From NCBI RefSeq assembly GCF_900102335.1, contig NZ_FNBM01000011.1:1-64000 (forward strand): DNA of 64,000 nucleotides, given 5' to 3'. The notes under the pieces are model-generated. The model was not told the origin of the DNA. It saw only the letters and a program-made list of their open reading frames with translations, and searched no databases. Both the position numbers and the translations under genes were made by a program. The stretch is from Phytopseudomonas seleniipraecipitans. GTDB taxonomy: Bacteria > Pseudomonadota > Gammaproteobacteria > Pseudomonadales > Pseudomonadaceae. Position 1 is the first letter of the stretch; each line of letters opens with the position of its first letter. Shown here one piece after another: positions 39,543 through 48,925 of the stretch.

Positions 39543-41027
39543 TCATTGCAGTTGTTGCACCTGCTCACGGTAGCGTTGATAGACGCCCTCGTAAGCCCGA
39601 CTGCGCTGCGCATCAGGCTGCGCGCCGCGGGTTTCATCCAGGGTCACGCAGCGTTCGCACAGGTCATCCAGGCTCAGCGCCTGGCCGTGTTCATGGCTCG
39701 CGCACCAGGCCGCCTGGATTGCCGCGCCCAGTGCAGCCGCTTCGGTGTGCTGCGGGCAGGCCACCGGCGCGCCCATGATATCGGCGACGATCTGCCGCCA
39801 CGCCGCGCTCTTCGCGCCGCCACCAATCAGGCGGATGGCATCGCTGCGGATGCCGCTGTCGCGCAGCAGGTCCAGGCCGTAACGCAAGCCGAAGGTGGTG
39901 CCCTCCACCACGGCGCGGCACAGGTTGGCGCGGGTCAGGTTGTCGCTGGTCAGGCCGTGCAGACTGGCCGTGGCATGCGGCAGCGCCGGTACCCGCTCGC
40001 CATTAAGGAACGGCAGCATCAGCACGCCTTCAGCACCCACGGGCGCTTCACCAACCAGCGCGCCAAAGGTGTCGATATCCAACCCGAGCAGTTCGCGGAT
40101 CGCGCCGCTGGCGTTGGTCAGGTTCATGGTGCAGATCAGCGGCAGCCAGCCGCCGGATGACGAACAGAAGGTCGCCACTTGCGGATGCGGGCTGACCTGC
40201 GGCTGATCGCTGTAGGCATACACCGTGCCCGAAGTGCCGAGGCTCATGGTGATCGCGCCCGGCGCGATATTGCCGGTGCCGATGGCGCCCATCATGTTGT
40301 CGCCACCGCCGCTGGCAACCAGCGCCCTGGGGTTGAGGCCCAGGCGCTCGGCGACCTGCGGACGGATCGGGCCGACGCAACGATGCGACTCGATCAACCC
40401 AGGCAACGCCCGTACCAGCGCGCCGTCCGGGTCGATCAGCTCCAGCAGTTCGGTGTCCCAGGAGCGCGTGCGCACGTTGAAATAACCGCTGCCCGAGGCA
40501 TCGCCGTACTCGGCACAGAAGCGCCCGGTCAGCCAGTAATTGAGGTAATCGTGGGGCAGCAGGATGTGGGCGATGCGGGCGAACACCTCGGGGTGATGAT
40601 CACGCGTCCACAGCAGTTTCGACACCGTGTAACCCGGGGCGATGGCCACGCCCAGGCGCTCCAGCGAACCGCTGTCACCGCCGAGAAAATCCAGCAGATG
40701 GGCATTCTCGGCGGCGGATTCGATATCGCACCACAGCTTGGCCGGGCGCAGCACCTCGCCCTTGGCATCGAGCAGCACCAGACCATGTTGCTGGCCGGAG
40801 ACGCCGATGCCGAGAATTTCACGCCCCGATACGCCGGCCTGTTGCAAAGCCTGCGCGGTGGCCTGCTCAAACGCCTGCAGCCAGTCTGCCGGCTCCTGCT
40901 CACGGCGGCCGTTGGCACCGCTGATCAACCGGTGTGCAGCGCTGCCCTCACCGAGCACCCTGCCGCTGTGGATATCCAGCACCAGCGCCTTGGTGCCCTG
41001 GGTGCCGCAATCGATGCCGAGGTACAT
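39543..41027 (-). CDS. mtlY: Xylulokinase
   Basis: A 494-residue FGGY kinase phosphorylating D-xylulose formed from D-arabitol. It opens MYLGIDCGTQGTKALVLD (phosphate 1 motif), has the catalytic-type GIGVSGQQHGLVLLD, ALVASGGGDNMMGAIGTG and, near the C-terminus, IRLIGGGAKSAAWRQI (adenosine motif). It lies 3 nt from mtlD. Confidence 0.93.
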   Translation of the reverse strand: MYLGIDCGTQGTKALVLDIHSGRVLGEGSAAHRLISGANGRREQEPADWLQAFEQATAQALQQAGVSGREILGIGVSGQQHGLVLLDAKGEVLRPAKLWCDIESAAENAHLLDFLGGDSGSLERLGVAIAPGYTVSKLLWTRDHHPEVFARIAHILLPHDYLNYWLTGRFCAEYGDASGSGYFNVRTRSWDTELLELIDPDGALVRALPGLIESHRCVGPIRPQVAERLGLNPRALVASGGGDNMMGAIGTGNIAPGAITMSLGTSGTVYAYSDQPQVSPHPQVATFCSSSGGWLPLICTMNLTNASGAIRELLGLDIDTFGALVGEAPVGAEGVLMLPFLNGERVPALPHATASLHGLTSDNLTRANLCRAVVEGTTFGLRYGLDLLRDSGIRSDAIRLIGGGAKSAAWRQIVADIMGAPVACPQHTEAAALGAAIQAAWCASHEHGQALSLDDLCERCVTLDETRGAQPDAQRSRAYEGVYQRYREQVQQLQ

Positions 41028-41030
41028 GGC

Positions 41031-42506
41031 TCAATCGCCCAGCAGGGTCTGCAGCGTGCGCGTCACGCCCAGCTTGCGCAGGCTGTCGTAGCAGAGCTCG
41101 AACGCTGTGACGAACGCCGCCGACTGCGGGATGGCGTTGCCAAAGATCACCTCGACACCCAGTAGCCGCTCGCGCACGCGGTCATCGTCCTGCACCAGCG
41201 CCTGGCAGAACTCGGCGCGCGGATCGGGAATCCGGTAGCGCGTGCCGTTCTCGTCGACGCCCTTGAGGTACAGCGCCCAGGCCGCCACCACCAGCGCGGC
41301 ACGCTCCAGCGGCCGGCCGTCTTCGATCAAGCGGTTGAGGGTCGGCACGATGAACTTGGGAAACTTCGACGAGCCGTCCGAGCAGACGCGCTCGAGCTGG
41401 TCGGCGATGGCCTGATTGGAAAAGCGCTCGACCAGGGTGTCCTTGTAGGCCTCCAGATCGATACCCGGCACCGCCGCCAGTTGCGGGGTCACGTCGAGGT
41501 CCATGAAGGTGCGGATATAGCGTTGGAACAGCGGATCATTCATGGCTTCGTGAACGAAGCGATAGCCCTTGAGAAACCCCAGGTAGGTCAGCGCCAGGTG
41601 GCTGCCGTTGAGCAGCTTGATCTTCATCTCCTCGTAGGGCGTCACGTCATCGGTGAACTGCACGCCGACCTTTTCCCACGCCGGGCGGCCATTGACGAAC
41701 TTGTCTTCCAGTACCCATTGCAGGAACGGCTCGCAGACCACCGGCCAGGCGTCTTCGATGCCATGGCGCTCGGTCAGTTGCTGACGATGGGCGTCGCTGG
41801 TCATCGGCGTGATGCGGTCGACCATGGCGTTGGGAAAGCTCACGTGGCTGTCGATCCAGGTTGCCAACTCATGGTCGGCCAGGTGGGCGAACGCCAGCAG
41901 CGCCTTGCGGGTCACCGCGCCGTTGTGCGGCAGGTTATCGCAGGACATCAGCGTGAATGCCGGCGTACCGGCTGCGCGGCGCGCGGCCAGGGCAGCACAG
42001 AGAAAACCGAAAACGCTACGCGGTGTATCCGGGTGTGCCAGGTCGTGCTGGATGTCCGGCAGCTGGGCCATGAACTCGCCGGTGCTGTCGTCGATGCAGT
42101 AACCGCCTTCGGTGATGGTCAGCGAGACGATGCGAATCGCCGGGTCGGCCAGCTTGTCGATCAGCGCAGCGGGCGAATCCTCGGCCAGCAGCATGCCGTT
42201 GATGGCGCCGACCACGCGCACCTCCAGGCCAGGCTCGTCGCCCAGCACCAGCATGGTGTAGAAGTGATCCTGCTCGGCTAACACCTGTTGCATGGCACGG
42301 TCTTCGGGGCGCAGGCCAACACCACAGATGCCCCAGTCCAGCGCCTCGCCGCGGTTGAGCAGGGCTTCGGTGTAGATCGCCTGGTGCGCCCGGTGGAAAC
42401 CGCCGACGCCGATATGGGCGATGCCCTGGCGCACCACCGTCGGATCGTAAGCCGGTACGTCGACCTCGGCGGCCAGTGAAGCGAGATTCTTGCGATTCAG
42501 TTTCAT
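41031..42506 (-). CDS. mtlD: Mannitol (polyol) 2-dehydrogenase
   Basis: A 491-residue long-chain NAD-dependent dehydrogenase oxidising mannitol, sorbitol and arabitol to ketoses. It is collinear with P. fluorescens MtlD: QGIAHIGVGGFHRAHQA nucleotide fold, SLTITEGGYCIDD, MSCDNLPHNG, and the catalytic-lysine region VGVQFTDDVTPYEEMKI with KLLNGSHLALTY. I start at ATG 42506 as in that enzyme, not 9 nt upstream. Confidence 0.96.
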   Translation of the reverse strand: MKLNRKNLASLAAEVDVPAYDPTVVRQGIAHIGVGGFHRAHQAIYTEALLNRGEALDWGICGVGLRPEDRAMQQVLAEQDHFYTMLVLGDEPGLEVRVVGAINGMLLAEDSPAALIDKLADPAIRIVSLTITEGGYCIDDSTGEFMAQLPDIQHDLAHPDTPRSVFGFLCAALAARRAAGTPAFTLMSCDNLPHNGAVTRKALLAFAHLADHELATWIDSHVSFPNAMVDRITPMTSDAHRQQLTERHGIEDAWPVVCEPFLQWVLEDKFVNGRPAWEKVGVQFTDDVTPYEEMKIKLLNGSHLALTYLGFLKGYRFVHEAMNDPLFQRYIRTFMDLDVTPQLAAVPGIDLEAYKDTLVERFSNQAIADQLERVCSDGSSKFPKFIVPTLNRLIEDGRPLERAALVVAAWALYLKGVDENGTRYRIPDPRAEFCQALVQDDDRVRERLLGVEVIFGNAIPQSAAFVTAFELCYDSLRKLGVTRTLQTLLGD

Positions 42507-42524
42507 GGTGATCATTCCTGCGCG

Positions 42525-43631
42525 TCAGGCGGCCTGGCCGGCCTGAATGCGTTTGTCGAGGGCCAGGCCATCGGCGTTGAAGAGGTGGCAGTGAGCCGGG
42601 TCAAAATCCAGCGCCAGCGGGTCGCCGTAGGCCGGTGCGAAATCGCCACGCACCCGCACGGTGAGGTCTTCCTTGCCCACGCGCACGTGACAGAAGGTGT
42701 CGCTGCCCAGGCGTTCGCTGACGTCGGCGGTGGCCTGCAGGCGGCCCTGCCCCGCGGGCACCACGTTGAGGTGCTCGGGACGAATGCCCAAGGTCACCTG
42801 ACTGCCCGTGCTCAAACCGGTGCCCGACAGCGGCAGATCCAGCAAGGCACCATCTTCGAGACGGACCTGGCAGACGCCGGCATCGACGCGCTCGACCGTG
42901 CCACGCAGGAAACCCATCTTCGGCGTGCCGAGAAAGCCGGCGACAAACAGGTTGACCGGATGGTTGTAGAGCTCCAGCGGCGAACCGACCTGCTCTACAC
43001 GACCGCCGCTCAGCACCACCACCTTGTCGGCCAGGGTCATTGCTTCGACCTGGTCGTGGGTCACGTAGATCATCGTCGCCTTGAGCTCCTTGTGCAGGCG
43101 CGCCAGTTCCAGGCGAGTCTGCACACGCAGGGCGGCATCAAGGTTGGACAGCGGCTCGTCGAACAGAAAGATCTTCGGGTTACGCACGATGGCCCGGCCA
43201 ATCGCCACGCGCTGGCGCTGGCCGCCGGAGAGCTGCTTGGGCTTGCGCTCGAGCAGGGCTTCCAGCTCAAGGATGCGCGCCGCGTTGGCGACCTTCTCCT
43301 GCACCTCCTGCTTGCCCACGCGAGCCAGGTCGAGGGCGAAGGAGAGGTTCTTGCGCACGGTCATGTGCGGGTACAGGGCGTAAGTCTGAAAGACCATCGC
43401 CAGGTCACGCTTGGCTGGCGCGGTGTCGGTGATGTCGGTGCCATCGAGGGTGATGGTGCCGCTGGAAACCTCCTCCAGCCCGGCAATCAGCCGCAGCAGG
43501 GTGGATTTGCCACAGCCGGACGGGCCGACGAAGACCACGAACTCGCGGTTCTCGATATCCAGGTCGATGCCCTTGATGATCGCCGTGCCGTCGAAGCCTT
43601 TCTTCAGGTTGCGGATTTTCAAATCAGCCAT
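42525..43631 (-). CDS. mtlK: Polyol ABC transporter ATP-binding protein
   Basis: A 368-residue MalK/UgpC-type ATPase. Walker A is GPSGCGKST, the signature is [15 protein letters not shown], Walker B is [12 protein letters not shown], and the C-terminal OB-fold regulatory domain is present ([10 protein letters not shown]). It energises MtlF/MtlG. Confidence 0.95.
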   Translation of the reverse strand: MADLKIRNLKKGFDGTAIIKGIDLDIENREFVVFVGPSGCGKSTLLRLIAGLEEVSSGTITLDGTDITDTAPAKRDLAMVFQTYALYPHMTVRKNLSFALDLARVGKQEVQEKVANAARILELEALLERKPKQLSGGQRQRVAIGRAIVRNPKIFLFDEPLSNLDAALRVQTRLELARLHKELKATMIYVTHDQVEAMTLADKVVVLSGGRVEQVGSPLELYNHPVNLFVAGFLGTPKMGFLRGTVERVDAGVCQVRLEDGALLDLPLSGTGLSTGSQVTLGIRPEHLNVVPAGQGRLQATADVSERLGSDTFCHVRVGKEDLTVRVRGDFAPAYGDPLALDFDPAHCHLFNADGLALDKRIQAGQAA

Positions 43632-43646
43632 GGAATCAACCCCTTA

Positions 43647-44480
43647 TTATTTGACGGCGCCGAACGACAGGCCGCGCACCAGCTGCTTCTGGCTGATCCA
43701 GCCGAAGATCAGGATGGGCGCACAGGCAAGCGTCGAAACGGCGGAAAGCTTGGCCCAGAACAGGCCTTCGGGACTGGAGTAGGACGCCACCAGCGCGGTC
43801 AGTGGCGCAGCCGCAGAGCTGGTCAGGTTGAGCGACCAGAACGCCTCGTTCCAGCACAGGATCAGCGACAACAGCATGGTCGAGGCCAGGCCACCACGGG
43901 CGATCGGTAGCAGCACGCGAGCGATTTCCTGCCAGGTGGTGGCACCATCCAGGCGCGCCGCTTCGAGGATTTCCACCGGGATGTCCTTGAAGTAGGTGTA
44001 CACCATCCACACCACGATCGGCAGGTTGATCAGGGTGTAGATGATGATCAGCGCGATGCGCGAATCGAGCAGGCCGAACTGCTTGGCCAGCAGGTAGATC
44101 GGCACCAGCACGCCGACCGGCGGGAGCATTTTGGTCGACAGCATCCACAGCAGCGTGGCCTTGGTGCGCTTGGTCTCGAAGAACGCCATCGAGTACGCCG
44201 CCGGCACCGCGATCAGCATGCACAGCAGGGTCGCCGAGAAGGAGATCAGCACGGAGTTCCAGGCGAAGCTGAAGTAGTCGCTGCGCTCGTTGATGTGCAG
44301 GTAGTTTTCCAGCGTCGGCGTGAAGATGAACTGCGGCGGCGTGGCGAATGCGTCGAGCTCGGTCTTCAGGCTGGTCAGCACCATCCAGAAGATCGGGAAG
44401 AAGATCAACGCGGCGATAGCCCAGGCCAGCGTGCCAATAAACACGCTTTGCAGGCGACGGGACTGTTTGAGTGTCAGCAT
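43647..44480 (-). CDS. mtlG: Polyol ABC transporter permease MtlG
   Basis: A 277-residue MalG-like inner-membrane protein with six helices. The coupling loop is EAARLDGATTWQEIARVLLPIARGG. It pairs with MtlF and lies 15 nt before mtlK. Confidence 0.94.
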   Translation of the reverse strand: MLTLKQSRRLQSVFIGTLAWAIAALIFFPIFWMVLTSLKTELDAFATPPQFIFTPTLENYLHINERSDYFSFAWNSVLISFSATLLCMLIAVPAAYSMAFFETKRTKATLLWMLSTKMLPPVGVLVPIYLLAKQFGLLDSRIALIIIYTLINLPIVVWMVYTYFKDIPVEILEAARLDGATTWQEIARVLLPIARGGLASTMLLSLILCWNEAFWSLNLTSSAAAPLTALVASYSSPEGLFWAKLSAVSTLACAPILIFGWISQKQLVRGLSFGAVK

Positions 44481-44490
44481 CTCGGCGCCC

Positions 44491-45423
44491 TCATTGTTTA
44501 TCGGTCAGGTTCTTGCCGATCATGCGGATCAGCACGATGGCGGCGATATTGGCGATGACCACGGCAATCAACCCGCCCGCGGAGGCCATGCCGACGTCGA
44601 ACTGCAGCAGCGCCTGGGTGTAGATCAGGTAAGCGAGGTTGGTGGACTCATAACCCGGGCCACCACCCGTGGTGGTGTAGATCTCGGCGAACACCGAGAG
44701 CAGGAAGATGGTTTCGATCATCACCACGACGGCGATGGGTCGCGCCAGGTGCGGCAAGGTCAGGTGCCAGAAGATCGCCAGCGGCCCGGCGCCATCGAGG
44801 CGCGCGGCCTCCTTCTGTTCCTGGTCGAGCGACTGCATGGCGGTCATCAGAATCAGGATCGCGAACGGCAGCCATTGCCAGGACACGATGAGAATGATCG
44901 AGAACAGCGGGTGGTGCGCCAGCCAGTCCACCGGCTGGGCGCCGAAAAACTGCCAGACCGCGGCGAGAATCCCCGATACCGGATGGAAGATCAGGTTCTT
45001 CCAGAGCAGCGCACTGACCGTCGGCATGATGAAGAACGGCGAGATCAACAACACCCGCACGATGCCGCGGCCAAAGAACTCGCTGGCCTCCAACAGTGCA
45101 GAAATCAGCACGCCGAACACCACGCTGATCAGCAAGACGCTACCGACCAGCAACAGCGTGTTGCCGGCCCCGGAAAGGAACGCCGCGTCGGTGACGAAGT
45201 ACTCGAAGTTCTCCAGCCCGACAAAATCGTTCTCGCCGGGGTACAGCAGGTTGTAGCGGATCAGCGAGAAATACACGGTCATGCCCAGCGGCACGATCAT
45301 CCAGACCAGCAGCAGAATGACCGAAGGGCTGACCAGGAACCAACCGGGCTTGATCGCACGACGCTTGCGGCCGGCCGGATTATCGGCAGGCTGCGTGCGA
45401 TTTTCTACGGTGGAGATAGCCAT
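44491..45423 (-). CDS. mtlF: Polyol ABC transporter permease MtlF
   Basis: A 310-residue MalF-like inner-membrane protein with a cytoplasmic N-terminus (MAISTVENRTQPADNPAGRK) and six helices. The coupling loop is EAARLDGAGPLAIFWHLTLPHL. ATG 45423 is chosen because the frame upstream crosses the REP cluster. Confidence 0.93.
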   Translation of the reverse strand: MAISTVENRTQPADNPAGRKRRAIKPGWFLVSPSVILLLVWMIVPLGMTVYFSLIRYNLLYPGENDFVGLENFEYFVTDAAFLSGAGNTLLLVGSVLLISVVFGVLISALLEASEFFGRGIVRVLLISPFFIMPTVSALLWKNLIFHPVSGILAAVWQFFGAQPVDWLAHHPLFSIILIVSWQWLPFAILILMTAMQSLDQEQKEAARLDGAGPLAIFWHLTLPHLARPIAVVVMIETIFLLSVFAEIYTTTGGGPGYESTNLAYLIYTQALLQFDVGMASAGGLIAVVIANIAAIVLIRMIGKNLTDKQ

Positions 45424-45459
45424 GGTGAATCCTCTGATCGTTGCTGCGCTTCGCCTGAC

Positions 45460-45536
45460 GTAGGGTGGACAACGCTCTTTTTTGTCCCCCATTGGCGACA
45501 TAGAGCGGTGGACAAGCTTCGCGTTGTCCACCCTAC
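45460..45536. repeat. GTAGGGTGGAC-type REP doublet, copy B, in mtlE-mtlF gap
   Basis: GTAGGGTGGACAACGC (45460-45475) and GCGTTGTCCACCCTAC (45521-45536) are a perfect 16-bp inverted repeat. The element is the same family as copy A at 13723, in opposite orientation. Confidence 0.88.
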
Positions 45537-45572
45537 ATACTGCGTTGCGCCCATGGTGGGCTACGGCGCCAT

Positions 45573-45621
45573 GCCTATCGCATAACACGCATGTCGCGAT
45601 AGGCCGCCTCACCCACCCTAC
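45573..45621. repeat. Second hairpin plus GTAGGGTGG arm just after mtlE
   Basis: GCCTATCG (45573-45580) and CGATAGGC (45597-45604) form a perfect 8-bp stem. CCACCCTAC (45613-45621) is a further GTAGGGTGG arm, 7 nt from the mtlE stop. With copy B the gap is almost entirely secondary structure. Confidence 0.7.
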
Positions 45622-45628
45622 GGATTGG

Positions 45629-46939
45629 CTACTTCGGGTAGCCGGCGCGCTTCATTTCCCGCTCGGTGCTCTGCTGAGCAGCCTGCAGGGCCTGATCAGG
45701 TTTCATCTGCCCGGTCAGCGCGGCGGCGAAGAGCTTGCCGACGCTGGTGCCGATGGCCTGAAACTCGGGGATGGTCACCAGCTGAATGCCCACGTACGGC
45801 ACCGGCTTGGCGCTGGGGTTGGCCGGGTCGGCCTTCTTCAGCGAGTCGAGGGTGACCTTGGCGAATGGCGCCGCCTTCATGTAGGCGTCGCTATAGGTCG
45901 AGGCGCGAGTGCCTGGCGGCACGTTGGCGACGCCATCTTTCTCGGCAACCAGCTCACCGTAGGCCTTGGACGTTGCCCAAGCGCTGAAGGTCTTGGCGGC
46001 GTCCTTGGATTTGGAGCTGGTAGGAATGGCCAACGCCCAGGAATACAGCCACGAGGCACCCTTGTCGGTGACCTGGGTCGGCGCGAAGGTGAAGCCTACC
46101 GAGTCGGCAACCTTGCTCTGCGACTCGTCGGTAACGAACGAGCCGGCCACGCTGGCATCGACCCACATTGCGCACTTGCCGCTGTTGAACAGTGCCAGGT
46201 TCTCGTTGAAGCCATTGCTCGACGCGCCGGGCGGGCCGTACTTGTTCATGGTGTCGACATAGAAGTTCAGCGCGTTCTTCCACTCGCTACCGGTGAATTC
46301 CGGCTTCCACTGTTCGTCGAACCAACGCGCGCCGTAGGCGTTGGCCATGGTGGTGATCAGCGCCATGTTCTCGCCCCAGCCAGCCTTGCCGCGCAGGCAG
46401 ATGCCGTACTGGCCCTTGTCCGGCTGGTGCAGTTTGCCGGCGAATTCGGCCATCTGCTCCCAGGTCGGCTGCTCGGGCATTTTCAGCCCGGCCTGCTCGA
46501 ACAGGTCTGTGCGGTAATAGGTGATTGACGCTTCGGCATAGAACGGCAGGGCGTAGAGCTGGCCCTTGGCCGAGAGCCCTTCACGCACGGAGGGGAAAAC
46601 ATCATCGAGGGCATAGTCGGCGGGCAGATCAGTCATCGGCTCCAGCCAGCCCTTCTCGCCCCACAACGCCGCTTCGTACATGCCGATGGTCAGCACGTCG
46701 AACTGGCCACCCTGGGTGGCGATGTCGGTGGTGAGGCGCTGGCGCAGCACGTTCTCTTCGAGCACGACCCACTTGAGCTTGATGTCCGGGTTCTGTTCTT
46801 CGAAGGTTTTCGCCAGGCGCTGCATACGGATCATGTCGCTGTTGTTGACCGTAGCGATGGTCAGCGTTTCGGCAGCCTGCGCACCAACGGTGAGCGACAG
46901 GCAGGAAGCGGCAACAAGTACTTTGATCGAATGGTTCAT
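45629..46939 (-). CDS. mtlE: Polyol ABC transporter substrate-binding protein
   Basis: A 436-residue periplasmic receptor of SBP family 1. It has a signal peptide (cleavage near GAQA-AETLTI, residues 20-24) and family segments GGQFDVLTIGMYEAALWGE and NSGKCAMWVDASVAGS. It binds mannitol/sorbitol/arabitol by analogy with P. fluorescens MtlE. It is the first and most highly needed gene of the operon, separated from mtlF by REP hairpins. Confidence 0.94.
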   Translation of the reverse strand: MNHSIKVLVAASCLSLTVGAQAAETLTIATVNNSDMIRMQRLAKTFEEQNPDIKLKWVVLEENVLRQRLTTDIATQGGQFDVLTIGMYEAALWGEKGWLEPMTDLPADYALDDVFPSVREGLSAKGQLYALPFYAEASITYYRTDLFEQAGLKMPEQPTWEQMAEFAGKLHQPDKGQYGICLRGKAGWGENMALITTMANAYGARWFDEQWKPEFTGSEWKNALNFYVDTMNKYGPPGASSNGFNENLALFNSGKCAMWVDASVAGSFVTDESQSKVADSVGFTFAPTQVTDKGASWLYSWALAIPTSSKSKDAAKTFSAWATSKAYGELVAEKDGVANVPPGTRASTYSDAYMKAAPFAKVTLDSLKKADPANPSAKPVPYVGIQLVTIPEFQAIGTSVGKLFAAALTGQMKPDQALQAAQQSTEREMKRAGYPK

Positions 46940-47007
46940 GGTCTTGAACTCCTCTCCCTGACCGGAGCGGTCTCAGGAGACATTATTGTTTTTGTGGGCC
47001 GACCCGG

Positions 47008-47036
47008 ATTACACCCCCTCAGGTCAGGGCAAACAA
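47008..47036 (-). promoter_or_regulatory. Probable mtlE promoter
   Basis: On the minus strand TTGTTT (47036-47031) and TGTAAT (47013-47008) are 17 nt apart, about 70 nt upstream of mtlE. Confidence 0.55.
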
Positions 47037-47045
47037 CGCCTCGAC

Positions 47046-47074
47046 TGCACTGCAACCGATACTTTTTTGCACTG
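47046..47074 (-). promoter_or_regulatory. Candidate MtlR operator
   Basis: CAGTGCA occurs twice on the minus strand (47074-47068 and 47052-47046), 22 nt apart, about two helical turns. The nearer copy ends 9 nt before the -35. This spacing and position suit an AraC-family activator. Confidence 0.5.
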
Positions 47075-47162
47075 AAAATGCAGGGCTCGGCGCTAGTGAA
47101 ATACCACAGACCTCTCAAGAGCGGGCCTTTGGCGATATTTCCAACGAATGAGAGCGACAGAT

Positions 47163-48068
47163 TCAGTACAGGTTTTGCTCGGTAACCCGTTGCGTGACCA
47201 GCCGGCGATAGCCGCTGGGCGTCATGCCCTTGAGCTGCTGGAAACGCCGATTGAAGTTGGAAATATTGTTGAAGCCGGACTCGAAGCACACCTCGGTCAC
47301 CGGCTTGTCGCTCTGGGTCAGCAGCTCGCAGGACTTGCTCACCCGCATGCGATTGACGAACTCGACAAAACCGCGCCCGGTGGCCTGCTTGAAAAAGCGC
47401 GAGAAATAGGTCGGCGTCATGCCCAGGTACTCGGCGACTTCTTCCTGGGTCAGCTCCTGGGCATAGTGCTGGAAGATGTAATCGACGGCGCGGTTGATGC
47501 GCTCGACATGATGCTCGTCCGCCAACTGCGCGGCAGTTCTGTCCGACAGCAGCTGGTAGTCGTCGCAGGCAGCGAGCAGCTCCATGAGGATGAAGAAATT
47601 ACCCAGGCGGGTCATGCCTTGGGAATCGGCGATGCGCTGCAACAAATGGCGCGCCTCGGCGATGGTGTGCTCGCAGCGGAACTCGATACCGTAGTGGGCG
47701 CGGCTGAGTAACGGCTGCAGATCCTTGAGTTCGGCGAACACCGCCGTGCCGCTTTCCAGCACGTCGTCGGTGAAGTTGACCAGCATATCGCGCTGGGCAA
47801 CCGCCTCGCCGGCAGCCATCTGGCTGATCCAGTTGTGCGGCAGGTTGGGGCCGGTAAGAAACAGGGTATCGGGGGAAAAGTTGCCGATATAGTCGCCGAT
47901 GAACACCTTGCCCGAACTGGCGACGATAAGGTGCAGCTCGTATTCCTTATGGAAATGCCAGCGCACCAGCGGGCTGGGAAAACCATGCTGGCGGTAGATC
48001 AGCGAATGGCCTTCGTGGTCATCCATCAACTCGTAGGACGGGTCGAGCGTTCTTTGCGTTCGGGACAT
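47163..48068 (-). CDS. mtlR: AraC family polyol operon activator
   Basis: A 301-residue AraC/XylS regulator. An N-terminal cupin sugar-sensing region (WHFHKEYELHLIVASSGKVF) is followed by two helix-turn-helices: QEEVAEYLGMTPTYFSRFFKQATG and KPVTEVCFESGFNNISNFNRRFQ. MtlR activates PmtlE in P. fluorescens. It lies just upstream of mtlE in the same direction. ATG 48068 gives that protein's length. Confidence 0.93.
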   Translation of the reverse strand: MSRTQRTLDPSYELMDDHEGHSLIYRQHGFPSPLVRWHFHKEYELHLIVASSGKVFIGDYIGNFSPDTLFLTGPNLPHNWISQMAAGEAVAQRDMLVNFTDDVLESGTAVFAELKDLQPLLSRAHYGIEFRCEHTIAEARHLLQRIADSQGMTRLGNFFILMELLAACDDYQLLSDRTAAQLADEHHVERINRAVDYIFQHYAQELTQEEVAEYLGMTPTYFSRFFKQATGRGFVEFVNRMRVSKSCELLTQSDKPVTEVCFESGFNNISNFNRRFQQLKGMTPSGYRRLVTQRVTEQNLY

Positions 48069-48158
48069 GGTCGGGCGGCATCGTCTTATTCTTGTCGAAA
48101 CAAAGCCGCGCTTTTTCAAGCGCGCCCAGCTTACCGACTAAAGACCCTAGCACAGCCC

Positions 48159-48193
48159 GACTGGTTCGCAGACCTTGCGCCTGCGAACCAGTC
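48159..48193. terminator. 13-bp perfect hairpin after carbonic anhydrase 2
   Basis: GACTGGTTCGCAG (48159-48171) and CTGCGAACCAGTC (48181-48193) pair perfectly around a 9-nt loop, 6 nt past the stop codon. There is no T-run, so it is either a weak terminator or an mRNA 3' end stabiliser. Confidence 0.6.
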
Positions 48194-48199
48194 TGCAGA

Positions 48200-48925
48200 T
48201 CAGCCCTGTGGATAACGCGCGCGGGGCGTGGCCATCGGCAGCGGGCCGTCACCGATCTGGCGGAACCCGCCGTTCTCGGCATCGTAGGCTTTGATCTGGC
48301 AGCTTTCGATGTCGTACACCCAGCCATGGATGAACAGCTGCCCGGCAGCCAGGCGTGATGCGACCGACGGATGCGTGCGCAGGTGATCGAGCTGGGCCAC
48401 CACGTTTTCTTCGGTGAGCACACCCAGGGTGGTGTGGTCGGCGCAACCGCAGTTGTCGGCGACCACGGTCTTGGCGACTTCGGCATGGCGCAGCCAGGCC
48501 TTGACCGTCGGCATACGCTCCAGGGTGGCGGGGTCGAGCACAGCTTTCATCGCGCCGCAGTCGGAGTGGCCGCAAACGATGATGTGCTGCACACCCAAAG
48601 CCGCCACGGCGTACTCGATGGCAGTGGAGACGCCACCGTTCATCTGCCCGTAGGGCGGCACCACGTTACCGACGTTGCGGGTTACGAACAGATCGCCCGG
48701 CTCGCTCTGGGTGATCAGCTCGGGGACGATGCGCGAGTCGGCGCAGGTGATGAACATCGCGCGCGGTGACTGGGCATGGGCCAGCTTCTTGAACAGCGCT
48801 TGTTGCTGCGGGAACACATCCTGACGAAAGCGCAGGAAGCCATCGACCAAGTGATCCAGCGCTTCGGCGGCAGAAGCGGCATTCTTCTCGGACTTGCCAT
48901 CGGCAGGACGATGATTACCAGGCAT
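48200..48925 (-). CDS. Beta-class carbonic anhydrase, copy 2
   Basis: A 241-residue zinc enzyme hydrating CO2. CADSR and HSDCGAM catalytic motifs are intact. From PRAMFITCADSRIVPELITQ through FIHGWVYDIE it is almost identical to copy 1, at DNA level too, while the N-terminal 40 and C-terminal 20 residues differ. GAGG upstream supports ATG 48925. It is not next to a transporter and may be regulated differently from copy 1. Confidence 0.94.
   Translation of the reverse strand: MPGNHRPADGKSEKNAASAAEALDHLVDGFLRFRQDVFPQQQALFKKLAHAQSPRAMFITCADSRIVPELITQSEPGDLFVTRNVGNVVPPYGQMNGGVSTAIEYAVAALGVQHIIVCGHSDCGAMKAVLDPATLERMPTVKAWLRHAEVAKTVVADNCGCADHTTLGVLTEENVVAQLDHLRTHPSVASRLAAGQLFIHGWVYDIESCQIKAYDAENGGFRQIGDGPLPMATPRARYPQG

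Noticed and set aside
42585-43910. Plus-strand open frame of 441 codons spanning two genes
   Set aside because: It is antisense to mtlK and the end of mtlG, both certain genes.
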